DNA of 64,000 bases from Bimuria novae-zelandiae CBS 107.79 (Eukaryota > Ascomycota > Dothideomycetes > Pleosporales > Didymosphaeriaceae): assembly GCA_010015655.1 (NCBI GenBank), contig ML976736.1, forward strand, positions 97,665 through 161,664, in the 5' to 3' direction. The position numbers and the translations under genes are program-made. Under the pieces are notes generated by a model that was not told the origin of the DNA, did not search any database, and worked only from the letters and a program-made list of their open reading frames with translations. Positions 39,301 to 47,712 of this stretch are shown piece by piece. Each line of letters begins with the position of its first letter. Positions within the stretch are counted from its first letter, which is position 1.

Positions 39301-41260
39301 TTAAGGGAGGAAAGTTAACTATATCTACCTATTACTACTAGCGACACCACTACCTGTCGCACTACTCGCACAATTAATAGCTAGCAATTATATTAAACTT
39401 TATAGTAAACTATCGCCTATAGTGCAATTATAGTTAAAACATTAACTCGCTGTGCTATAGGTAGCTACCTTCCTAGCAGGTACTGAAGCAGGAAGTGCAG
39501 GAACACATAAAGGTAAGCTACTCGATAAAGCGCAATTCAGACGCATGCTTGAAGCAGACAAGAAGCCACACTAAAGCTCTCTATCGGAACCTCTATCTTG
39601 CAGAACAAGAATAAAAGATCACCCACTATTTAAGATGTGGAAGGATGCCGAGCAATTACACTTATAGAGCTATAAAGAGATGAAGTTATGGAGCGAGGTG
39701 CCCGTCGCCTAAGCGCGATTAGCAGGCTATTAAATCCTTAACTATATATAGGTCTACACCTATAAGCTTAACAAACACTACTACTTTTAGAAGTGTAAGG
39801 CTAGACTGGTAGTGCGTGGAGATTAACAACGATACCTTACTACTTAAGATACCTACGCCGCCATACTCGCAGGACGATCCTTTCGCCTACTTATAGCTAT
39901 AGTAGCTTGCTTTAATCTAGAGCTTAGCTAATACGACGTCACTAACGCTTTCGTCCACGCAAAGTTAGACAAAGAAATCTACATGAAAATGCCACGAGGA
40001 TACACCTAATCTGGCACCATCCTATAGCTGCATAAGGCGCTGTATAGTCTGCGAATCTCTCTATTGCTATGGCAACGAGAGTTCACCAGAGTGCTCCGAG
40101 ACCTCGGCTTTGCCACCGTCCCACACGAGCCATGCTGTATAATTAAAGATAGAATTATTATCTTCTTCTATGTAGACGACCTTATTATTACCTACGTAAA
40201 GGATTAGAAGCACACTGCTAACGCAGTAATAAAATAGTTAAGTTTAAAATTCTCTCTTACTAGCGGAAAAGACCTATAGTAGTTTTTAGGAGTTAAAGTT
40301 ATTAGAGACCGTCCCCGCAGACTACTCTAGCTATCTTAAGTGTCCTACGTAGACAAGATTAATCGCCTAGTTAATCGACGCGACATACGGCATGATACCT
40401 TAATAGTAGTAATTAAGCTACTCCCCTAAGAAGGACTTGCCTTAAAGGCAGAGATTAATTAATACTAGTAGAAGATAGGATTAATCCTCTATACTATAGT
40501 GACTACGCGCCCGGATATTACTTTCGTAAGCTCTTAGTTGTCGCGATTCCTCGCCAATCCAAGCAACGAACATTACAACGCCGCCGACCGCGTGCTGCTA
40601 TACTTATCCTCTACACGAATATTGGCACTACGCTTTAAAGGAGCAGACACCTATAAAGTCGCGAGCGACGCATTGTTTGCAGATAACACCCTTAACCATA
40701 AGAGCTCTTAAGGATATATTATTAAGCTGTTTAGTAGACTTATCGCCTGGAAAGCAAACAAATAGAACACAGTTACCACATTAATAACTAAAGCTAAGCT
40801 ACTAGCCCTATTACAAGTTGCTAAAGAAGCTATCTTTATAGCACGGCTAATTGCTAAGCTTAAGATTAAGCTCTTACTATTAATAATTACGATTGATTGC
40901 GATAATTAATAGACTATTTAACTTATTACTAAAGAAATCGCTAAGCTATAGACAAAGTTAAGGCATGTTAACATCTATAATTATTAGCTTTGACAAGAAG
41001 TGGTACGCGGAGCTATTAAAGTCTAGTATTAATAATTAGAAGAAATGGCAGCAGATGGTCTTACAAAGGCTCTGCTAGCTAGTAAATAGACCAAGTCTCT
41101 GGATAAACTAGGACTTGAGGACGTCGCAGGAAAGATTACTAACTAAGAGGTTAACCTGCACGAACTGGAATAAAGAATAGAAGCTTTTAGATTATAAGTA
41201 AAAGTGTAATTAGCAAGCAACTTGTGTCTAGCTTAAGGATAAGCCTAAGCTAAGGGGGTG

Positions 41261-41547
41261 TGTTAGATTAGACAACCTACTGTGAATTACAGTAAGTTAT
41301 ACTGTTGCCTACAGTATGAGTGCGACCCATCTACTGTCTCCTCACCTAAACTATCGCCCAGAGTGCGATAGGATGAAGAAGGGAGGCTGGCGCACTATTG
41401 CCCCTGCACTATCCTATATAGTGCAAGCGTGAAACATCGCTAGATAGACACCTTGCGCACATCCACGGTTTCCACAATCAATCATCACATCCATCAACTC
41501 TCATTATCGCATTATCTTAAAGTGACAGAACACTATTAAATCTGACA
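41261..41547 (+). repeat. 3' LTR of Copia F
   Basis: 287 bp, TGTTAGATTAGACAACC...TTAAATCTGACA. It differs from the 5' copy almost only by transitions. Confidence 0.9.
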
Positions 41548-41663
41548 GCTAGGAGTAGGAGCGCGTTAAAAATACTAGTATAATTATTAAAATAAGTAAA
41601 TACTACTATAAAATTAAGACCTAAGGCAAGATAACTTTTATAATTAATATACTAATAAGTATA

Positions 41664-42238
41664 GTAACGTCCCTCCATGCGTGGCGGAAAACCCACCGTG
41701 CCGGAAAATATAACGGGTACTTTGACTTTAAGCGACTATAACTCTGCGTACACGTCGAGCTTTACTAAAATTATATATAAATAATGTACTATAGCTATTT
41801 TTAAAGATCTAAGGCGCCTTATACTTATAAATTACGTTTACATTGTCGCCTTCGCGCCTAATTTACAGAGAGCCTCCTTTTATAGCGTAACAGAGTTCCT
41901 TCCCTATAGCACCACTATTAAGCTCTTACTACTCTATAATACTTATGAGCGGTTTTATCGAGCCTTAGAACCTCGCCATAATGCTAAGAAGTTATTATTA
42001 GCCTTATACCTGCTATCGCGCACAAATTTATGCGATGCCGCTACCCTAGTCGGTACTTTTAATCGAACTAACTACTAATTTTGGCTAGTGCAAAACGACC
42101 CCGCACCTACGTAATTATCGCGGTGTAATTTATGTGGCGGAACGAGCCCACCTTGGCTGACAAGCAATGTGAGGAAGGCCGTAGTCGACCTTGGCTGCAT
42201 GGTGGTCTCATCCGCACTGCCCCACGATCTGCGCCATA
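41664..42238 (+). repeat. Left 575-bp terminal inverted repeat
   Basis: Outer end GTAACGTCCCTCC, inner end CCACGATCTGCGCCATA. It contains a degenerate copy (41791-42078, ATG changed to ATA) of the small reading frame that is open in the right arm. Confidence 0.9.
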
Positions 42239-45149
42239 ATCGTCCTGACCGGTCCTGCCAACACAGAGAGAGATGACATTTTCTCATCGACATAAAAGAC
42301 TTTATCTTTTTTCCTAACTCACGCTGTAATTATTCGTGCATAACTAACCTCCATATGTGGTTGCTCAGCACCAACCCCGATGGCAGCTTCAGCCTAACCG
42401 ACTTCATCGGTGACGCAATTCCAAGCTATGCGATTCTTTCGCATACCTGGGCAGCTGATAATCAGGAACTCACCTTCCAAGATCTAAAGAATGGTCTAGG
42501 ATTCGGTAAAGAGGGCTATGGAAAGATCCAATTCTGTAGCGAGCAAGCTGAGAGAGACGGTCTGCGATACTTCTGGGTTGATAGCTGCTGCATCGACAAA
42601 TCAAACAGCGCCGAGCTCCAAACCGCGATCAACTCAATGTTTCGCTGGTACCAAAATGCGGCGAAATGCTATGTTTATCTCTCCGATGTATCGACCGGGA
42701 AACACTCATGATCCTCGGATCTCCTTTGGGACCAAGCCTTTAGGCGGAGTCGGTGGTTTACTCGAGGCTGGACACTCCAAGAACTGCTTGCACCACGATC
42801 AGTCGAGTTTTTCTCCAGAGATGGCAAACGACTTGGCAATAAGGACTCGCTAGAACAGCAGATTCATGAGATCACAGGCATTCCAGTCAAGGCACTTCAA
42901 GGACATGTGTCCCACTTCAGCTTTGATGAGCGAAGACTGTGGGCTGCAAACCGAGAGACGACAATCGAAGAGGATCAGGTGTATTGCCTATTAGGTATTT
43001 TCAATGTCTACTTACCGCTCATCTATGGCGAAGGAAAGCAACATGCATTTCGTCGGCTCCAGGATGAGATCGACAGACGTCCAGTCGATACGCAAGGTGA
43101 CAGGCCACGTGAATGTATGTATACCCTGCGTACTTTAGACTTCAGCTAACAGTATAGATGAACTACAATGGGACCAACTATTGGAATCATTAAGATTTGA
43201 TGAAATGGATGATCGTCACCGAACCATCCAACCTGCCCATGGTACAACTTGCAGGTGGCTGCTTAACAATTCTAAATTCCGCGACTGGCGGGACTGGAAC
43301 AATGCAGCTGAACATCACGGTTTCTTCTGGCTCAAAGGGAAGCCCGGCGCAGGGAAATCAACTCTGACAAAGTTTGCTTTGTCGGAAACCAAAAAATACA
43401 CGCAAGACGCCATTCACATATCGTTTTTCTTCAACCGTAGAGGTGTAGACTTGGAAAAAGACGTTCTGGGTATATACGGATCTCTACTTTCTCAACTCCT
43501 CACCAAAATCTCTCGACCCGAGGAACTGTTTACAAGACTTGACCCACCGATTCGACCTAACCATATCCCTCGCTGGACAATACATATGCTCAAGGACGCT
43601 CTGGACCATGCTATCCAGGCAGTTGGTCAAACACGCTTGTTCTTGTTCATCGATGCGCTTGACGAATGCGAGGCGGACGAGTTGAACAGCCAAATCCAAG
43701 ACATGATTGCATTCTTCCAAACGCTCACAGAACGATCCTTCAGCTCTGGAGCGAGGCTGAACATCTTCCTCTCCAGCCGTTACTATCCAACAATTACCAT
43801 TGACAAAGGCCTTGAGTTGAAGCTCGAAGCCGAAAACGAGCATGCCGGCGACATCGAAGTCTACATTCGAAGCAAGCTGAAAACCTTTGGAACGAACAAA
43901 TGGGCCAAGGCCATACGAGCCGCTGTCCTTGAAAAAGCGCAAGGTGTTTTCCTCTGGGTAGTGCTTGTAATCCCTATCCTCAAAAGAGAGTACGACGAAG
44001 GCGACAAGTCCGCAGTCAAAAAGAAGTTGAAAGACATTCCCGGCGACCTCGGAGAGCTATTCAAGGGCATTTTAACACGAGATGATCAAAGACTGGAAAG
44101 GATGCGAATTTGTATCCAATGGATCCTTTTCGCCAAAGAGCCTTTGACTCACGAGGAGCTCTACCATGCAGTATTGTCCAGTATCAGAGATCCACAAGAC
44201 TGGGATGAGGACGATGAGGAAGGAGAGGAAGAGGATGATGACCTGGACGAGAATCTCAAACACAGAGCATCGGGACATGATGAATCAGAGACCGGGGAGC
44301 CGTCCACCCTGTTCAACACCACCAACGATGGCATACGCCGATTCATCGTCGCCTCATCGAAAGGTCTCGCCGAATTGACAAATTCTAGGCAACCGAGAGT
44401 GCAACTCATTCATGAGTCGGTTCGAGAATACCTTCTCAACAAAGGTGGCTTGCAACTACTTCAGATCGAAGCTGGAATTTGCCACGCTCTGAGTCATGAC
44501 CGTTTGAAGAGCTGCTGCGAGAGTTACTTGAATCGCAAGCAACTCGAAGAAATCATTTCTCAAGAGCTTCTGAAGGCGTCTTCTCCCGAGGGAAAAGAAC
44601 TTCGTGCATCCACTTCTAGAAAACATCCTTTCCTTGAGTATTCAGTCCGCAATATTTTCCATCATGCTGAGTTGGCGGCTGAGAATGGCGTTCCACAAGT
44701 GGATTTCCTCGATACCTTCCGCCTTAGAGATTGGGTACATCTCTATAATCTCCTCGAGAAGCATCAAATTCGACGGTACACGTTAGAAGCAAGCTTGACT
44801 TACATTTTCGCGGAAAGGAATTTCTCAACTCTCATTCGGAGTATTCCCTCAGAGAAGATGAAGCTCGACGAGTGGATTCCTAATGAACGTTACAAGTCTC
44901 CGATCTACGCTGCGCTTGCAAAGAGGAATTCAGGCGCCATCACGGCCATGCTATCGATGCCCAATTTGAATGTTGATGACCAGCCTGGAGCTCCTGTTCT
45001 GGATAACTTGATCGAAAAATATCACCAAAACGACAAAGTCATCAATAAAAGAGCACCACTCTATTTCTTGTCGGAGACATATACCTCATCCATGGTATTA
45101 TTGTTTATACAAACAGGTTGATTGAGAGCTGAGGTCCATCACAGGGATG

Positions 45150-46060
45150 TTGATGGTAAGACTCCTTTGTGTTTCTTTGCATCAAACGGACACGAGGCTG
45201 TGGTCAAGCTACTGCTGGACACGGGCAAGGTCGACGTCGACTCGAAGGATCACAACGGCCAGACGCCGCTGTCGTGGGCCGCCGAGAAGGGGCACAAAGG
45301 TATCGTTAAGCTGCTGCTCGACACGGGCAAGGTCGACGTCGACTCGAAGGATTGCAACGGCCAGACGCCGCTATCGTGGGCCGCCGAGAAGGGNNNNNNN
45401 NNNNNNNNNNNNNNNNNNNNNNNNNNNNNNNNNNNNNNNNNNNNNNNNNNNNNNNNNNNNNNNNNNNNNNNNNNNNNNNNNNNNNNNNNNNNNNNNNNNN
45501 NNNNNNNNNNNNNNNNNNNNNNNNNNNNNNNNNNNNNNNNNNNNNNNNNNNNNNNNNNNNNNNNNNNNNNNNNNNNNNNNNNNCGGCCAGACGCCGCTAT
45601 CGTGGGCCGCCGAGAAGGGACACGAAGGTATCGTTAAGCTGCTGCTGGACACGGGCAAGGTCGACGTCGACTCGAAGGATCACAACGACCAGACGCCGCT
45701 GTCGTGGGCCACCGAGAAGGGGCACGAAGGTATTGTTAAGCTGCTGCTCGACACGGGCAAGGTAGACGTCGATTCGAAGGATTGCAACGGCTAGACGCCG
45801 CTGTCATGGGCCGCCAGGAATGGGCACGAAGGTATCGTTAAGCTGCTGCTCGACACGGGCAAGGTCGACGTTGACTCGAAGGATCGCAACGGCCGGACGC
45901 CGCTGTGGTGGGCCGCCACGAATGGGCACGAAGATATCGTTAAGCTGCTGCTCGACACGGGCAAGGTCGACGTCGACTCGAAGGATTACTACGGCCGGAA
46001 GCCGCTGTGGTTGGCCGCCGAGAATGGGTACGAAGGTATCGTCAAGCTGCTGCACGTACC
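45150..46060 (+). repeat. Near-identical 102-bp ankyrin-repeat array
   Basis: The 34-codon units share GHEGIVKLLLDTGKVDVDSK almost unchanged, and differ mainly at the positions after SKD and around TPLSWAAEKGH. High DNA identity between units is typical of repeats kept similar by unequal recombination. Eight units, whole or partial, are visible around the gap. Confidence 0.85.
45394..45583. other. Assembly gap (190 N) inside the ankyrin array
   Basis: The stretch is 190 unknown bases. The same repeat position lies at 45358 before and 45584 after the gap, 226 bp apart. That is not a multiple of 102, so the stated gap length is not the true one if the repeats are uniform. Confidence 0.97.
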
Positions 46061-46192
46061 TTCCAGAACCTTATGTCAGCCACCTCCCCGCCCACCACCT
46101 CTATTCATTATGTAGTCATTGGATATAAGCTAGAATCTTCCTTTGTTTTGGAATCAATTCAGAGTCGGGTCCGCAAGCGAGGTTCGCGTTGC

Positions 46193-46767
46193 TATGGCGC
46201 AGATCGTGGGGCAGTGCGGATGAGACCACCATGCAGCCAAGGTCGACTACGGCCTTCCTCACATTGCTTGTCAGCCAAGGTGGGCTCGTTCCGCCACATA
46301 AATTACACCGCGATAATTACGTAGGTGCGGGGTCGTTTTGCACTAGCCAAAATCAGTAGTTAGTTTAATTAGAAGTACTAACTAGGGTAGCAGTATTGCA
46401 TAAATTTGTGCGCGACAGCAGGCACAAGGCTAATAATAACTTCTTAGCATTATGGCGAGGTTCTAAGGCTCGATAAAACCGCTCATAAGTATTATAGAGT
46501 GGTAAGAGCTTAATAGTAGTGCTATAGGGAAGGAACTCTGTTACGCTATAAAAGAAGGCTCTTTGTAAATTAGGCGCGAAGGCGACGATGTAAACGTAAT
46601 TTATAAGTGTAAGGCGCCTTAGATCTTCAAAAATAGCCATAGTACATTATTTATACATAATTTTAGTAAAGCTTGACGTGTGCGCAGAGTTATAGTCGCT
46701 TAAAGTTAAAGTACCCGTTATATTTTCCGGCACGGTGGGTTTTCCGCCACGCATGGAGGGACGTTAC
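46193..46767 (-). repeat. Right 575-bp terminal inverted repeat
   Basis: Reverse complement of 41664-42238 with a small number of mostly transition differences. The inner 200 bp is nearly identical between arms. Confidence 0.9.
46365..46640 (-). CDS. Small open reading frame inside the right TIR, 91 aa, unknown
   Basis: The frame starts ATG at 46638-46640 and reads MAIFEDLRRLTLINYVYIVA, with VTEFLPYSTTIKLLPLYNTYERFYRALEPRH further on, ending at 46365. I do not recognise a family. The equivalent frame in the left arm (41791-42078) stays open throughout and is about five codons longer, but its ATG is ATA; substitutions between the arms include several that change residues. It could be a remnant exon of the parent element's gene that was captured in the TIR, or chance. 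No signal peptide or membrane segment is evident. Confidence 0.3.
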   Translation of the reverse strand: MAIFEDLRRLTLINYVYIVAFAPNLQRAFFYSVTEFLPYSTTIKLLPLYNTYERFYRALEPRHNAKKLLLALCLLSRTNLCNTATLVSTSN

Positions 46768-47002
46768 TAACGTTAATTACTTATATTACCTTAGTACCTA
46801 GCTTTATTATAAGCGCTGTTAGTCTTAGACGCTATTATAATATTAGTATTTACTTTAACTTAGGTTAAGATATGCTATATAATAAATATAGCATTGTTAC
46901 TTACCTAAAGTACTATAAGGGTTATTAGCTTATTAACGCAGATTTATCTCGTCGTCTAACAAAGTTATCTTTACTTATAATAGTAATTTAAACTTGCTTA
47001 TT

Positions 47003-47058
47003 AGAAGTTTATGGACCATTTCATGCAAGAGAGTGCCCATGAGCTCTTCAATGGTGTC
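47003..47058 (-). pseudogene. SprT-like metalloprotease gene, detached fragment with HExxH
   Basis: The minus strand reads DTIEELMGTLLHEMVHK. It contains the zinc-binding HEMVH motif in the LLHEMVHA-type context of SprT-family proteases. Removing the LTR insertion (47064-53005) and one TAAAT duplication joins it in frame to the sequence ending EANSVDL at 53011. Homology ends after HK near 47003, where Copia D begins, so the rest of the protease is lost. Confidence 0.65.
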
Positions 47059-47338
47059 TAAATTGTTAGGATCTGAACATGTATGGAACGCGGAGGACCA
47101 ACGGGCCTTAGTAGAAGTGACACTCGGCGGGGTCGCGTAACCGAGGTCACGTGATGTACCATCCAGCCAAGACATACCATCCTGCCAAGATTGTGGAAGG
47201 TGCACCATCCACGGACGGCGCGACCATCCATCAGAATCTAGGGATGGTAGAAAGAGAGATAGACGGTAAGGTTTACCCCTCTTATATATAAACCTACACG
47301 AATACCCTTAAGGCATTTGTGTTTAACCTGTTTATTAA

Positions 47339-47534
47339 TGTCACGGTTTATGGCTCTTACTCTACAAGATAGTTGCTCCTACCTTGACATGGTTGCGACT
47401 TACCTTCTTTCTGTCTAGGACTAGCGTTGTTTGTGCCTGCGCACCTATATCTTCTGTAGCTCCTAGATAGTACAACCTCAGTTTAATCCCACAATCTTTT
47501 CCACTGCGTACTGTCCGCTCTGCTCACCGCGATA
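47339..47534 (+). repeat. 5' LTR of Copia B
   Basis: TGTCACGGTTTATGGCTC...CTCACCGCGATA, 196 bp, nearly identical to 52622-52817. Confidence 0.94.
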
Positions 47535-47712
47535 GTTATGAGCCCGGCTTGCATCTTGGATTGTTCTCACCTGCTGCTGTAACGTCACTCAACACACGAG
47601 CTGCACGTTGCTATACCGCGTTCTTTATAACGCACCTGTTACCGCGTTCTCACAACGCACATACTAGGATCTCTGCCTGGATCCATTAATACAGTCGACT
47701 ATAGCCTCTACA

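Larger units (their letters stand above)
36076..41547 (+). mobile_element. Copia element F, RIP-decayed
   Basis: The 287-bp LTRs 36076-36362 and 41261-41547 are flanked by GCTAG (36071-36075 and 41548-41552). Plus-strand order: primer site at 36363, gag from about 36.59 kb, a zinc knuckle CPACEQRYNLKEC (about 37.43 kb, metal-binding His changed to Tyr) and protease ILDSGTTCHIF (about 37.76 kb, catalytic DSG intact). Integrase spans about 38.3-39.1 kb, then reverse transcriptase FFYVDDLIITY (about 40.17 kb, catalytic Asp pair intact) and RNase H to about 41.1 kb. A GGGGGTG tract precedes the 3' LTR. It lies inside Copia D. Many TAA/TAG stops make it inactive. Confidence 0.9.
42355..46115 (+). 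pseudogene. HET-NACHT-ankyrin NLR (heterokaryon-incompatibility type) with three in-frame stops
   Basis: ATG at 42355. Exon 1 (42355-43114) encodes a HET domain: LSHTW (about residues 29-33), YFWVDSCCIDK and RGWTLQELLAP. It is open except for TGA at 42709. A 43-nt intron (43115-43157, GTATGT, CTAAC, TAG) joins in frame to exon 2 with a linker, the NACHT P-loop GKPGAGKST (about residues 314-322) and Walker B LFLFIDALDE (about 414-423). A winged-helix-like region (HESVREYL) and an acidic loop DEDDEEGEEEDDDLDE follow. After TGA at 45119 the same frame enters at least eight 34-residue ankyrin repeats. TAG at 45793 interrupts one; the frame ends at TAG 46113. All three stops fit C-to-T changes of CGA or CAG. 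In fungi HET is the cell-death effector, NACHT the oligomerising ATPase and the repeats the sensor. A 190-N gap (45394-45583) breaks the repeats. It may be inactive, or one or more stops may be allele-specific. Confidence 0.88.
41664..46767 (+). mobile_element. TIR element carrying an NLR gene as cargo
   Basis: Two inverted arms of 575 bp (41664-42238 and 46193-46767) begin GTAACGTCCCTCCATGCG at the outside and end GATCTGCGCCATA at the inside. They are highly similar (most differences are transitions) and are flanked by TA on both sides (41662-41663 and 46768-46769). Copia D coding sequence stops at the left TA and resumes after the right TA, which shows the whole 5.1-kb block moved in as one unit. 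The interior holds just one gene, the HET-NACHT-ankyrin NLR, filling it from 116 bp after the left arm to 77 bp before the right arm. No transposase was found, so the element is non-autonomous. The TA site suggests the Tc1/mariner superfamily, though 575-bp TIRs are unusually long for it. Confidence 0.85.
23735..46995 (+). mobile_element. Copia element D (host of nested insertions, 3' end missing)
   Basis: A 142-bp 5' LTR (23735-23876) is followed by a primer-binding site and a gag start at 24015 (MATESNPMTTRATVVLN). The coding frame resumes after each insertion: 23877-24891, 35662-36070 (ending at a protease-like NLGSNTYVINIT), 41553-41661, and 46770-46990 (SIYFNLG, DMLYNKYSIVTYLKYYKGYY, matching the IHFDSGRDVLYMRQPSN...YNGGHW segment of Copia B). 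It was interrupted by solo LTR E with C and A, by F, and by the NLR-bearing TIR element. Homology stops near 46995 and no 3' LTR was found, so the rest is deleted. Very heavily RIP-mutated and oldest of the Copia copies here. Confidence 0.75.

Noticed and set aside
43484..44409. Minus-strand frames of 69-152 codons under the NLR gene
   Set aside because: They overlap the well-supported HET-NACHT coding sequence and show no domain. Open antisense frames are expected there.
23735..46995. A Starship-type giant transposon carrying the NLR
   Set aside because: No tyrosine-recombinase captain gene was seen. The cargo is fully explained by the TA-flanked TIR element inside a Copia copy.
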